Positions 35,643-45,212 of a stretch of 64,000 bases of DNA are shown piece by piece. Position numbers and translations under genes: made by a program. The notes under the pieces are model-generated. The model searched no databases. It was not told where the DNA came from and worked only from the letters and a program-made list of their open reading frames with translations. Origin of the DNA: Desulfobacula sp. (lineage in GTDB: Bacteria; Desulfobacterota; Desulfobacteria; Desulfobacterales; Desulfobacteraceae). Each line of letters starts with the position of its first letter. Position 1 is the first letter of the stretch. The stretch is from NCBI RefSeq assembly GCF_030145145.1, contig NZ_JAQYWD010000007.1:1-64000 (forward strand), given 5' to 3'.

Positions 35643-36554
35643 ATGAAAAAACTGATTATTATTTGCGGGCCCACAGGAATCGGTAAAACCTCATTTGCCA
35701 TCTCAGTTGCCCAGCGGTTTAATGGAGAAATCATTGGTGCGGATTCTTTGCAGATCTACAAATACCTGAATATCGGAACGGCAAAACCGGAACCCGGGGA
35801 GGTGAAACAAGTCCGTCATCACCTGATTGATTTTGTTGATCCCAAAGATGATTTTGATGCCGGCTGCTATGTTGAGGCCGCCGATAAAGCCATTGAAGAT
35901 ATTACAGCCCGGGGTAAGCTTCCGATTGTGACCGGTGGGACAGGGCTTTATATCAGGGCCCTTTTGAACGGATTGTTTCGGTCAGCACCCCTGTGCAAAA
36001 AAACCATGTCGCAATTGACCAAAGAACTTGAGGACCAGGGCAGCCTGAAATTGTATCAAAAACTGGTACAATGTGATCCTGAAGCGGCCCGGAAAATTCA
36101 TCCAAACGATTCGTTCAGGGTCATCAGGGCATTGGAAGTTTACCAGGCAACCGGTCAAAGGATTTCCGATCGGCACAACAGGCATCGGTTTGATGAGGTG
36201 CGGTATACCAGCATGAAAATCGGACTCCATATGGACAGAGAAACGCTGTATGACCACATCAATAAACGGGTTGACATCATGCTGCATCAAGGCCTGCTCA
36301 ATGAAGTTGTCACCTTGCTTGAAAAAGGATATACGCTTGATCTAAAACCCCTGCAGTCCATTGGGTATAAACATATGGCCATGTTCATCAACCATGAAGT
36401 CGATTGGACAGAGGCTGTCCGGCTGTTTAAACGGGATACGCGAAGATATGCCAAACGGCAGTTTACATGGTTTCATAAGGATAAAGAGATTCATTGGTTG
36501 ATGCCGTCCCAGGTTGATCTGGCTGAACAGATGATAAAAGAATTTTTGACATAG
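35643..36554 (+). CDS. miaA: tRNA dimethylallyltransferase
   Basis: The 303-residue enzyme adds an isoprenyl group to A37 of tRNAs that read codons starting with U. It has the P-loop CGPTGIGKTSFAI, the ADSLQIYKYLNIGTAKP motif, DPKDDFDAG and GGTGLYIRALL. Length is normal. The spacer to the next gene carries a small hairpin (TGCCC/GGGCA at 36616-36629) and a larger palindrome. Confidence 0.95.
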   Translation: MKKLIIICGPTGIGKTSFAISVAQRFNGEIIGADSLQIYKYLNIGTAKPEPGEVKQVRHHLIDFVDPKDDFDAGCYVEAADKAIEDITARGKLPIVTGGTGLYIRALLNGLFRSAPLCKKTMSQLTKELEDQGSLKLYQKLVQCDPEAARKIHPNDSFRVIRALEVYQATGQRISDRHNRHRFDEVRYTSMKIGLHMDRETLYDHINKRVDIMLHQGLLNEVVTLLEKGYTLDLKPLQSIGYKHMAMFINHEVDWTEAVRLFKRDTRRYAKRQFTWFHKDKEIHWLMPSQVDLAEQMIKEFLT

Positions 36555-36640
36555 CCATTTATTTTCCATATAGTCCATGTCTGACATTATGATGACATAT
36601 TCCTGATAACCGCCATGCCCTGACGGGCACAACAAAGGAT

Positions 36641-36730
36641 GAAAGTAATGAGTCGTGAGTATTGGGTATTGAGAGAAGTGACATTGACAAGCTGGGTCTC
36701 ATTACTCAGAACTCATATCCCACTACTTTC
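36641..36730. repeat. 90-bp imperfect inverted repeat
   Basis: The left arm starts GAAAGTAATGAGTCGTGAGT and the right arm ends with its diverged inverted copy, ACTCATATCCCACTACTTTC. About two thirds of the bases in the 33-base arms pair. The GAGTATTGGGTATTGAG style is that of small palindromic interspersed elements. It lies between two plus-strand genes and may act as an mRNA stem-loop. Confidence 0.55.
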
Positions 36731-36768
36731 ATATAAACCAAAATAATGGAAAAATAAGCATTAAATAA

Positions 36769-38460
36769 ATGAAGCCAAAATATTCAAGTCTATTAATACT
36801 CTTTCTTTTTGTTATGATGATGGTCTGGTTGCCTGCGTGTGCCCAGCGCCATGTAAAACCGTCTGCTGAAAAAGAAAAGAGAATCAAACAGGTGCCTGTC
36901 CCTGGAGAAGAAAAAAGAGAAGCAGATCAATCAAAGATCTCCATTGTCGCCATTTTATCGGATGAAGCGGAAAAATTTATCCGGCAGAAAAATTACAAAG
37001 ATGCCTTGTTTGCCTATAATCAAGCCCTGGACCAGGCCAGTGAGGCGGAAAGATCACCCCTTATATCCCGTATTGAATCACTTCTTGCCAAAACACCAAC
37101 CGCAATCATCGCAGAAGTGATGGACAACGAAAATATTCATATTCCAAGACCCTTATTGCTATATTGGCTTGGGTTGAATTTTTCAATGGAAAACAATGCA
37201 GTTCGATCCAAAAACATACTTGAAAGTTTTTTGTCTGAATATCCTGACCATCCCTATGCGGCAGATGCCGCAGATCTTGTTGCCGTTATTAAAAAAATAG
37301 TTTTCAAAAGAGATACAATCGGGTGCCTTTTGCCCTTGACCGGGAAATACGCTATTTTTGGTCAACGGGCATTATCCGGAATACAATTGGCCATACAGGA
37401 GTTGTCAAAAAAGTATTCCCGGGAATTCAAGCTCATCATCAAAGACACCCAGGCAAACCCGGATATGGCCATTGAAGGCGTCCGGCAGCTCCATCAAAAA
37501 AACGTTGCCGGGATAATCGGACCTTTATTAACCGTCAATCCGGCTGGACAGGAAGCCCAAAAACTTGGGATGCCAATGATTGCTTTAACACAAAAAAACG
37601 ACTTCCCTTTTCAGGGAGATTATTTGTTTTCAAATTTTATCTCCCCCCAGATGCAGGTGCAAACCCTTGGTGCTTATTTGTTTTTGAAACTTGGGATAAA
37701 AAAAGTGGCCATTCTCTATCCCAACGAAAAATATGGCAAAAAATATATGGAACTTTTTTGGGACATCGTGGATGAGTATAATGGAGAAGTTGTGGGGGTT
37801 GAGTCATATGACGGTAAGAAAACGGATTTTACAGTGCCGATACAAAAGCTTACCGGCCAGTTCTTTCCGGTCCCTGAATTTCTAAAACCAGCGGTCATTG
37901 AATCTGAAAACAATCCGGGCGTTGACGCGGATGTAGAGATGGATTCCGAGCTAACTGAAACCGAACCCAGAAAAGAAAAAGTCCAGATTGATTTTCAAGC
38001 CTTGTTTATTCCTGATTCCCCTTCAAAGGTGGGGTTGATTCTTCCACAACTTGCCTTTAATGATGCCACCGGCATGTATCTGGTTGGAACGAATCTGTGG
38101 CATGACAACCGTTTATTGAAAAATGCAAAAGGGTATCATCACCATGCGATCATCACCGATGGTTTTTTCGACAACAGTCAAAAGTCTGCAACCACCCAGT
38201 TTACACAAAAATTTGAATCCCTTTTTAATACAAAACCCCAGTTTTTAGAGGCCATTTCCTATGATACCGCCTCCCTCCTTTTCCTAGCGGCCATGGATGA
38301 AACCATTGATTCAAGAGCCGCGTTAAAGGATGCCCTGAAAGGCAAGCGAATTTTTGAAGGGGTAACCGGTCATACTATTTTTGACCAGTTTGGTGCTGCG
38401 CATAGAGAGCTTTTCCTCATAACGATTAAAAAAGGAGAATTTGTTGAAATCAGTCGGTGA
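36769..38460 (+). CDS. LpoA-like lipoprotein, penicillin-binding protein activator family
   Basis: The 563-residue lipoprotein has the lipobox LPAC (C24). A helical TPR-like part (about 55-170) precedes a type 1 periplasmic binding fold (about 185-560), beginning CLLPLTGKYAIFGQRALSG with GIIGPLLTVNPAGQEA and ILYPNEKYGKKY. The order matches LpoA, which activates peptidoglycan synthase PBP1A, and also branched amino-acid binding proteins. The TPR domain and lack of transporter genes favour LpoA. A low-complexity acidic insert lies at about 380-405. Its 3' end overlaps the convergent phosphofructokinase by 11 bp. Confidence 0.75.
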   Translation: MKPKYSSLLILFLFVMMMVWLPACAQRHVKPSAEKEKRIKQVPVPGEEKREADQSKISIVAILSDEAEKFIRQKNYKDALFAYNQALDQASEAERSPLISRIESLLAKTPTAIIAEVMDNENIHIPRPLLLYWLGLNFSMENNAVRSKNILESFLSEYPDHPYAADAADLVAVIKKIVFKRDTIGCLLPLTGKYAIFGQRALSGIQLAIQELSKKYSREFKLIIKDTQANPDMAIEGVRQLHQKNVAGIIGPLLTVNPAGQEAQKLGMPMIALTQKNDFPFQGDYLFSNFISPQMQVQTLGAYLFLKLGIKKVAILYPNEKYGKKYMELFWDIVDEYNGEVVGVESYDGKKTDFTVPIQKLTGQFFPVPEFLKPAVIESENNPGVDADVEMDSELTETEPRKEKVQIDFQALFIPDSPSKVGLILPQLAFNDATGMYLVGTNLWHDNRLLKNAKGYHHHAIITDGFFDNSQKSATTQFTQKFESLFNTKPQFLEAISYDTASLLFLAAMDETIDSRAALKDALKGKRIFEGVTGHTIFDQFGAAHRELFLITIKKGEFVEISR

Positions 38461-39769
38461 AAAAGGCATCCTGGCCCGTTGCTTCCAGAACGGACTGCCA
38501 GAGTCTTCCGTGGGGGTCCATCCGTTTCCCCTTTCCTGCAGCGGCATCCATGGGCACATGAACGTAATGATTGTTCCAAAAGCTGACCAGTAATTTGGTT
38601 TTCCCTGCCATTCCTGCATGAACCGCGTCACGGCCAAGAAACCCGCAAAAAACACTGTCATTGGCATTGGCCGGAAGGCTTCTGATAATATAGCTCGGAT
38701 CAATATATTTCAGGGAAATGGGAATATTTTTTGCCTTAAACCATTGGGATATTTTATCTTTGAGGAAAAGGCCAATATCCTGGAGGATAACATTTCCCGA
38801 AGGGTCATAATGCTTTTCCTGATCTTCAAAAAAAGTTTGACCCGCACCTTCAGCCACAATAATAACCGCATGATTTCGATGACGGATGCGATTTTCCAGG
38901 GCCTGCAAAAATCCGGTTTTCCCATATAGAAAAATATCCACCTCAGGAATGAGAACAAAATTGGCATCTTGTTGTGCCAGAGCCGCAGTTGCAGCCAAAA
39001 ATCCGGAATGCCTGCCCATGAGCTTAATTAAACCGATGCCGTTGGGATAGGCGACAGCCTCGTTGTGTGCACCTTCGATGGCCAGTGTTGCCACATCAAC
39101 GGCAGTATCAAATCCAAAGGATCGGGAGACAAGAAAAATATCATTATCAATGGTTTTGGGAATCCCTATGATGGATATCTTTAACTCTCTTCGTTCAATT
39201 TCTTCTGCAATTTTTTTTGAGGCCATTAATGTTCCATCACCCCCCACCATGAACAGGATGCCAATGTTCATCCGTTCAAGACAATCAATAATCATGTCGA
39301 TATCCTGGGTCCCCCGGGAGGAGCCCAATATGGATCCACCTGTATTCTGAATGCCGGAGACAACATCCGGATTTAAATCCAATACATCATGTTCAAAATT
39401 AGGAATAAATCCTTGAAGCCCGTGCCTGATGCCATAAATCGTCTTCACATTGTACAGGTGATACAATGCCAAAACAATGGACCGGATAATATCGTTTAAA
39501 CCGGGGCATAACCCGCCACAGGTTGCAATGGCACATTTCAGTTTGCTCGGATCAAAATATATTTTTTCCCTTGGACCTGCCTGATCAAAACTGATGTTTT
39601 GGTTCAAATCAGCTTCCAGATGATTCATTTGAACATCCACAATGATCCTTGCATCATCTGAAACAAATTTTTTTTCAGGCTCGCCCGATTTGGTGTGCCG
39701 TTTAAGCGGCGACATAATTTTTGCTTCACCAAGGGTCATGATATCCGTACAAAAATTAAAGTCTTTCAT
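38450..39769 (-). CDS. pfkA: 6-phosphofructokinase family enzyme
   Basis: The 439-residue enzyme phosphorylates fructose 6-phosphate. The motifs are CGGLCPGLNDIIR, VGGDGTLMA and GIPKTIDNDIF, followed by LIKLMGRHSGFLAA. Gly in GGDGT with Lys in PKTIDND is the mixed pattern of ATP-dependent long PFKs in plants and some protists, while PPi-dependent forms usually have Asp in the first motif. ATP use is therefore the more likely reading. The ATG at 39769 has GGAGG and overlaps the kdsD stop by 14 bp; longer frames to 39856 are rejected. Confidence 0.85.
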   Translation of the reverse strand: MKDFNFCTDIMTLGEAKIMSPLKRHTKSGEPEKKFVSDDARIIVDVQMNHLEADLNQNISFDQAGPREKIYFDPSKLKCAIATCGGLCPGLNDIIRSIVLALYHLYNVKTIYGIRHGLQGFIPNFEHDVLDLNPDVVSGIQNTGGSILGSSRGTQDIDMIIDCLERMNIGILFMVGGDGTLMASKKIAEEIERRELKISIIGIPKTIDNDIFLVSRSFGFDTAVDVATLAIEGAHNEAVAYPNGIGLIKLMGRHSGFLAATAALAQQDANFVLIPEVDIFLYGKTGFLQALENRIRHRNHAVIIVAEGAGQTFFEDQEKHYDPSGNVILQDIGLFLKDKISQWFKAKNIPISLKYIDPSYIIRSLPANANDSVFCGFLGRDAVHAGMAGKTKLLVSFWNNHYVHVPMDAAAGKGKRMDPHGRLWQSVLEATGQDAFFTD

Positions 39770-40748
39770 GACCGCCTCCATTAAATTGAAAAGATCCTTT
39801 TCCAAGAATATCGTGTAAATGTAAAAGTCCATCAAGTCTATTTTGCGTGTCAACAATGGGCAGCACGGTGATTTGGTATTTTTCCATAAGGTTTAATGCA
39901 TCATATAAAAAAGCGTCTGCCGTTAACGAATGGGGATTTTTGCTCATGACCGTGTCAACCGCTTTGTCGGCTAAATCATATTGGGCGCTGGCCATGCAGT
40001 GACGGATATCTCCGTCTGTGATAATCCCCAGGAGCGTCTTCTGTTCGTCCAGAACCATGACAGCGCCTAATCTGAAATTGTCCATTTTTTCCATGGCAAT
40101 TCCCATGGAAGATCCCTTCAATACAGAGGGAGCAGTGGATGCTTCAAACATGATTTCACCCACCCGGCAGGAGAGACGCTGTCCCAAAATACCACCGGGA
40201 TGGGATTTCATGAAGTCACTCTTCTTGAATTTTTTCTGGGTAATCAACACAACGGCCAGGGCATCTCCCATGGCCAGTTGGGCAGTTGTGGAGGCCGTGG
40301 GTGCCATATTAAAGGGACAGGCTTCTTTTTCAACCCCTGTGTCAATGACGATATTACATAATCTGGCCATGCTGGAATCTTTTTTGCCTGTAAATCCAAT
40401 GAGTTTGCACCCAATTTCTTTGATCACAGGCAGCAGTTGGTTGAGCTCGCTGGTCTCGCCGCTGTTGGAGATCGCTATAAAAACGTCATCTTTGCTCACC
40501 ATTCCCAAATCTCCGTGAAGGGCCTCAACCGGATGTAGAAACAGTGAATTGGTTCCCGTGCTAATGAGGGTGGCCACAATCTTCTTGCCAATAAGGCCTG
40601 ACTTTCCAATGCCTGAGATGACCACCCGGCCGGTAGAACTGCAAATAATATTCACCATGTCTTCAAAATCGGCATTGATGTTTTGGGTTAATTTTAAAAT
40701 GCTGTCTGATTCTATTTTTAATACTTCTTTTGCTTTATCTATTATCAT
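39756..40748 (-). CDS. kdsD: arabinose-5-phosphate isomerase
   Basis: The 331-residue enzyme interconverts ribulose 5-phosphate and arabinose 5-phosphate, the first step towards Kdo for lipopolysaccharide. It has an N-terminal SIS domain (SGIGKSGLIGKKIVATLISTG, HGDLGMVSKDDV) and two C-terminal CBS domains with GIITDGDIRHCM. The length equals typical KdsD. The start is not decided by a ribosome site; the ATG at 40748 gives normal length, and a TTG lies at 40772. It is cotranscribed with the phosphofructokinase. Confidence 0.9.
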   Translation of the reverse strand: MIIDKAKEVLKIESDSILKLTQNINADFEDMVNIICSSTGRVVISGIGKSGLIGKKIVATLISTGTNSLFLHPVEALHGDLGMVSKDDVFIAISNSGETSELNQLLPVIKEIGCKLIGFTGKKDSSMARLCNIVIDTGVEKEACPFNMAPTASTTAQLAMGDALAVVLITQKKFKKSDFMKSHPGGILGQRLSCRVGEIMFEASTAPSVLKGSSMGIAMEKMDNFRLGAVMVLDEQKTLLGIITDGDIRHCMASAQYDLADKAVDTVMSKNPHSLTADAFLYDALNLMEKYQITVLPIVDTQNRLDGLLHLHDILGKGSFQFNGGGHERL

Positions 40749-40871
40749 GATTGAATACGATTTAATCCTCAAAGTAATGAAACAATGGCTAACTTGCTAT
40801 ATTGATTTTATATACAATACTCGACCTGTTTTGCATATATAAAAAAATTTTTCTGAAACCCTACTCGATTA

Positions 40872-40920
40872 TTGACAAGTTTTTGATGGTGTGATAGTCA
40901 ATTAGGGTTATAGTCCCTAA
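40872..40920. promoter_or_regulatory. upstream region of the PxxKW gene with TTAGGG-N7-CCCTAA
   Basis: A TTGACA (40872-40877) is followed 17 bp later by the weak TAGTCA (40895-40900). Just after it, TTAGGG (40902-40907) and CCCTAA (40915-40920) form a perfect inverted repeat near the expected transcript start. It could be an operator or a 5' hairpin. The gene starts at 40970. Confidence 0.35.
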
Positions 40921-40969
40921 GCGACTATTTGAAATTCAAACTACAGAATTAAGATACAGGATTATTATT

Positions 40970-41242
40970 ATGATTTGTACTACTATTAGAAACGGTGAAA
41001 ACTGCGTATTCATGACAGCAAAAGGCTGCGGCTATAATGAAGGCGCCTGCCTTCCCATCGTTGATGAATGCAACGGGTGCCAGAGGATTGGGGAATATGA
41101 AACCGGTTTATATTGCACTACAGCGCCAGATCCCTCATTGAAGTGGAAAAACGGCAATTGTAATTTTGCAACCCATATTAAAGCCGCTGAAGCAACCAAA
41201 AAGCAAAAGGTTAACCCGATCAAAGCATCCAAAAGAAGATAA
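40970..41242 (+). CDS. PxxKW family cysteine-rich protein
   Basis: The 90-residue protein carries eight cysteines: CTT at residue 3, CVF, CGYNEGACLP, CNGCQ, LYCTT and NCNF. It also has the name-giving PSLKW motif (about residue 64), followed by a Lys-rich tail. PxxKW proteins occur in Desulfobacterota and probably bind a metal or iron-sulfur cluster; the role is unknown. It is a monocistronic unit with its own upstream palindrome and a strong terminator. Confidence 0.8.
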   Translation: MICTTIRNGENCVFMTAKGCGYNEGACLPIVDECNGCQRIGEYETGLYCTTAPDPSLKWKNGNCNFATHIKAAEATKKQKVNPIKASKRR

Positions 41243-41265
41243 TTTTTCTATATCTGGTTTGTTTG

Positions 41266-41309
41266 AAACTCTGTGGTTTTCGTCCTGATAAAGCTACAGA
41301 GTTTTTTTT
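41266..41309 (+). terminator. rho-independent terminator
   Basis: AAACTCTGT pairs with ACAGAGTTT across a 21-nt loop, and the 3' arm runs into a T-tract of nine. It lies about 25 bp after the PxxKW stop. Confidence 0.8.
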
Positions 41310-41377
41310 AGGTTAAAATGCGGTATGAATTGTTATAACGTCTTTTTTATCCATTAATTATTTTAAAAGAATGAATT

Positions 41378-42688
41378 ATGAATCCTATTGCACAAGAACT
41401 GAATCAAACGATTAAAGGATCTAATCCCCATATTTTTGAAATGCTGTCTGATATGGGGAAAGCCCTGTTTTTTCCTAAAGGTATTTTGAGTCAGAGCGCG
41501 GAAGCCAAACTAAAAGCTGATAAAATTAACGCTACCATTGGGATCGCCAAAGAAGGGAATGCTGTACTGAGCCTTCCATCAATCACCCGGTATATAACGG
41601 GTATTGATCCGGATGATTATTTATCATATGCCCCCTCCTTTGGTATTGCTGAGCTTCGAAACAAGTGGAAGACGGATCTGTATAAAAAAAATCCCTCTCT
41701 CAAAAACAAAAAAGTCAGTCTTCCGGTTGTCACTTCCGGCATCACCCATGGGGTCAGCATCCTGTCGGATATGTGGATAGATACAAATGATGTGATTGTT
41801 ATGCCGGACATGATGTGGGGCAATTACAATATGACCTTTTGTGTCCGAAACAGTGGTCGCATTGTTCATTACAAAACGTTTGACGATGGTCTGACGCACT
41901 TTAATGTTGATTCTTTTGAACACGTGATTCGTCAGCAGGCAAAGGAAAACGATAAAATCGTTGTGGTTTTGAACTTTCCCCATAACCCCAGCGGATACAC
42001 GCTAAGTGAACGTGAAGCCGATAGGGTTGCCCATATTCTCATTGATATTGCCCACCAGGGTACCCATGTGGTTGCCGCATGTGACGATGCGTATTTCGGG
42101 TTGTTTTTTGAAGCTGAAACCAGCAAAGAATCCATATTTTCAAAACTATGCGGCGCAGACGAACGCCTTGTGGCCATAAAGCTGGATGGTGCAACAAAAG
42201 AAGATTATGTCTGGGGCTTTCGGACTGGGTTTATTACCTATGGTGTGTCCGGAGATGATGACACGCTTTTGGAAGCGCTGGAAAAGAAGACGGCAGGGTG
42301 TATCCGGGGAAATATTTCCAATTCATCCCACTTAAGTCAGACCATTCTATTGAAATCCATGGCTGACGAGAACTATGATGCCTATAAACAGGAAAAATTT
42401 GAACTTCTGAAGCGACGGGCATTAAAAATGAAATCCGTCCTGAAAAATCCGAAATTCAAAGATGCATTTGATGTGTATCCATTTAACTCAGGATATTTCA
42501 TGTGTATCCGGCTCAAGGATGTGAATGCAGAAGACTTGAGAGTCCATTTGCTTGAGAATTATGGTACGGGCTTGATTTCCATTGGAGACAAGAATATCCG
42601 GGTGGCATTTTCCTGTCTCGAGGAAAATGACGTGGAAACTTTATTTGATATCGTATTGAACGGCATTAATGACCTTAGAAAAGGTTAA
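41378..42688 (+). CDS. class I/II PLP-dependent aminotransferase
   Basis: The 436-residue enzyme has the fold-type I aminotransferase pattern: LSYAPSFGIAELR, VTSGITHGVSI, VVLNFPHNPSGYTLSE, ACDDAYFGLFFE and a catalytic lysine in KLDGATKED, followed by WGFRTGF. The substrate cannot be read from sequence. The stop codon shares its last base with the start of the next gene, so it is coupled with the ClC transporter. The functional link between the two is unknown. Confidence 0.85.
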   Translation: MNPIAQELNQTIKGSNPHIFEMLSDMGKALFFPKGILSQSAEAKLKADKINATIGIAKEGNAVLSLPSITRYITGIDPDDYLSYAPSFGIAELRNKWKTDLYKKNPSLKNKKVSLPVVTSGITHGVSILSDMWIDTNDVIVMPDMMWGNYNMTFCVRNSGRIVHYKTFDDGLTHFNVDSFEHVIRQQAKENDKIVVVLNFPHNPSGYTLSEREADRVAHILIDIAHQGTHVVAACDDAYFGLFFEAETSKESIFSKLCGADERLVAIKLDGATKEDYVWGFRTGFITYGVSGDDDTLLEALEKKTAGCIRGNISNSSHLSQTILLKSMADENYDAYKQEKFELLKRRALKMKSVLKNPKFKDAFDVYPFNSGYFMCIRLKDVNAEDLRVHLLENYGTGLISIGDKNIRVAFSCLEENDVETLFDIVLNGINDLRKG

Positions 42689-44478
42689 TGCCCATGGGCT
42701 TTAGAGAAAAGGTCGGTTCACAGCATATTGCCGTTGCCGGCAGGTGGCTTTTCTATTTTGTTTTGATTGGCATTATTGCCGGTTGCGGTGCCATTATTTT
42801 TCATTACCTGTGCGGACTTGGCATGCATTATTTCCTGGATATGATGGCAGGATACAGACCCGACGCTCCGGCAGGTGAACATCTTCTTTTGCCCCATACC
42901 CAAACCCCTTTTAATCGATGGATACTTTTATTTCTGCCGGCTCTGGGCGGCCTTGTCAGTGGGTGGATTGTCTACACATTTGCTCCGGAAGCCGAAGGCC
43001 ATGGAACCGATGCTGCCATTGATGCCTACCATCATAAAGGCGGGCTTATCCGTAGCAGGGTTCCCTTCATCAAAACCATTGCTTCCGCCATCACATTGAC
43101 CACAGGGGGATCCGGGGGCAGGGAAGGGCCCATCGCACAGATCGGTGCGGGCTTTGGATCTTTTTTGGCCACTAAATTCAAGCTTTCCGAAAGAGAGAGA
43201 AGAATTATGATGGCAGCAGGTATCGGTGCCGGAGTGGGTAGTATTTTTCGCGCACCCCTGGCTGGCGCACTTTTTGCTGCTGAGGTACTCTACCGTGACC
43301 CTGATTTTGAATCAGAGGTCATCATCCCCGCGGGTATTTCATCGGTTGTTGCCTATTGCCTGTTCTGTCTTGTCTTTGGGTGGGGCTCTTTATTTCATTC
43401 TCCGGATTTTATCTTTCGAAATCCATTGGAATTAGGACCGTATCTTGTTCTGGCTGTTATCCTGGTACTGACGGCCATTTTATACATCAAAGTATTTTAC
43501 GGGGTTACGGATCTGTTCAAGAAGTTCTCTTTTCCCAATCATTTTAAACCGGCAGTGGGAGGCCTGATCACAGGTATTATTGGATTTTTTCTGCCGTATA
43601 CGCTCGCCTTTGGGTATGGGATTACCCAGCAGGCCATTTTTAACCAGGTTGCCATCCCCACATTAATTGCACTGGCCCTGGGAAAAATATTTACCACATC
43701 TTTTTCCATTGGTTCCGGCGGCAGCGGCGGGGTATTTGGTCCCTCCATTGTCATCGGGGGTGCCATGGGAGGTGCGGTGGGGAAAATTTTCCATCTGCTG
43801 ATCCCTTCGGTTGTCACCAGCCCGGGATCCTTTGTTATTGTCGGTATGGCCGGGTTTTTTGCAGCGGCATCCAATACCCCGATCTCAACGATTATTTTTA
43901 TCAGTGAAATGACCAATTCATATCACTTGCTGTTACCCAGCCTGCTGGTCTGTTCCATCTGCTATTTGTTGTGCCAGCGATGGACAATTTTTGAAAACCA
44001 GGTCAAATCCAGAATTGATTCACCGGCCCATGCAGGGGAATTTATGATGGATATCCTTCAAACCATAAAGGTCAAAAATTTACGACACCTGATCAAAGAG
44101 GTGAGGTGCGTGAATGAAGATATGCCCTTCAGTGAATTTAAAAAAATTTTCTCAAGCACCAAACAGCATTATTTCCCCGTTATTGACCGAAATGGGTCTT
44201 TTTCAGGCATTTTTTCCTCTACGGATATCCGGGGGGTTATTTTTACCCTTCATATAGAACAATTGGTTGTCATGAAAGATATCATGGTGTCTGATCTGAT
44301 CTATACCACGCCTTCCGAAGATCTGAATACCGTCCTCCTGAAGCTGACCCAAAAAAATATTGATGCCTTACCGGTTGTGGATGAAGAGGATTCAGGGCAT
44401 CTGCTCGGTTTGATCTACAGGCGGGATATTATCTCACATTACAATGACCATGTTAGAAAAATAAAAGATCACGAATAA
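42688..44478 (+). CDS. ClC-family chloride channel/antiporter with CBS domains
   Basis: The 596-residue membrane protein has the ClC signatures GSGGREGPIAQIGAG (with the gating glutamate in GREGP), GIGAGVGSIFRAPLAGALFAAEVL and GSGGSGGVFGPSIVIGGA. Two CBS domains at the C-terminus (about 450-590, with GIFSSTDIRGV and GLIYRRDII) probably bind adenine nucleotides. Whether it exchanges protons is not clear from the motifs I can see. An alternative ATG lies at 42694. It overlaps the convergent truA by 10 bp. Confidence 0.92.
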   Translation: MPMGFREKVGSQHIAVAGRWLFYFVLIGIIAGCGAIIFHYLCGLGMHYFLDMMAGYRPDAPAGEHLLLPHTQTPFNRWILLFLPALGGLVSGWIVYTFAPEAEGHGTDAAIDAYHHKGGLIRSRVPFIKTIASAITLTTGGSGGREGPIAQIGAGFGSFLATKFKLSERERRIMMAAGIGAGVGSIFRAPLAGALFAAEVLYRDPDFESEVIIPAGISSVVAYCLFCLVFGWGSLFHSPDFIFRNPLELGPYLVLAVILVLTAILYIKVFYGVTDLFKKFSFPNHFKPAVGGLITGIIGFFLPYTLAFGYGITQQAIFNQVAIPTLIALALGKIFTTSFSIGSGGSGGVFGPSIVIGGAMGGAVGKIFHLLIPSVVTSPGSFVIVGMAGFFAAASNTPISTIIFISEMTNSYHLLLPSLLVCSICYLLCQRWTIFENQVKSRIDSPAHAGEFMMDILQTIKVKNLRHLIKEVRCVNEDMPFSEFKKIFSSTKQHYFPVIDRNGSFSGIFSSTDIRGVIFTLHIEQLVVMKDIMVSDLIYTTPSEDLNTVLLKLTQKNIDALPVVDEEDSGHLLGLIYRRDIISHYNDHVRKIKDHE

Positions 44479-45212
44479 TTGACCTGTTTTAAAAATAATC
44501 CGTGAGCCGGTGCCGTGGGACCGGCCTTTGTCCTGTCTTTTGCTTCAAATATAGCATTAAATTCTGTTAGGGTTATTTTTTTTAACCCGGCAAGGACAAT
44601 GGTCCCGATCAGGTTTCGTACCATATACTTTAAAAATCCTTTGCCGCAGATTTTAAATACCAGCCGGCTGTCCTCCAAAGGATGGATATGGGAAAAAAAA
44701 ACGTGTCGAACGGTAGACGTGCGAGGACTTCCTGAATTTTCAAAGGATTTAAAATCAAAAACCCCGGTAATGGACTGGCAGCATTGATTCATCATGTCAA
44801 TATCCAGGGGGTGTCGAATATGCCATTGATACAACCGGCCAATGGCACAAGGGTCTTCCCTGTTTAAAATCAGATAATGATATTCTTTGGAAACAGCATG
44901 ATACTGGGCGTGGAAAGTCGGTTCCACGATATGGCAGTCCCTGATCACAATGGGATCTTTGATAAGGCTGTTCACTCCCTTTTTAATATCCCGGGAGGAG
45001 ATCTGGGTATCTGCATGAAAATTAGCGACCTGGCCATAGGCATGGACACCTGCATCGGTTCGGCCTGATCCGAAAATTTTGATGTCCTGGTTCAGGATAA
45101 TGCTTAACGCTCGTTCGAGTTCACCCTGAATGGTTGTCCTGTCTTTTTGTCGTTGCCAGCCAAAAAAGGCTGTCCCGTCATATTCAACAATAATTTTAAA
45201 ATTTTTATTCAT
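44469..45212 (-). CDS. truA: tRNA pseudouridine synthase A
   Basis: The 247-residue enzyme converts U38-U40 of tRNA anticodon arms. The N-terminal VEYDGTAFFGWQRQ, the catalytic D53 in GSGRTDAGVHAYGQ, and FLKYMVRNLIGT near the end are all present. Length is normal. Its start overlaps the stop of the upstream MarR gene by 8 bp. Confidence 0.95.
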   Translation of the reverse strand: MNKNFKIIVEYDGTAFFGWQRQKDRTTIQGELERALSIILNQDIKIFGSGRTDAGVHAYGQVANFHADTQISSRDIKKGVNSLIKDPIVIRDCHIVEPTFHAQYHAVSKEYHYLILNREDPCAIGRLYQWHIRHPLDIDMMNQCCQSITGVFDFKSFENSGSPRTSTVRHVFFSHIHPLEDSRLVFKICGKGFLKYMVRNLIGTIVLAGLKKITLTEFNAIFEAKDRTKAGPTAPAHGLFLKQVNYS

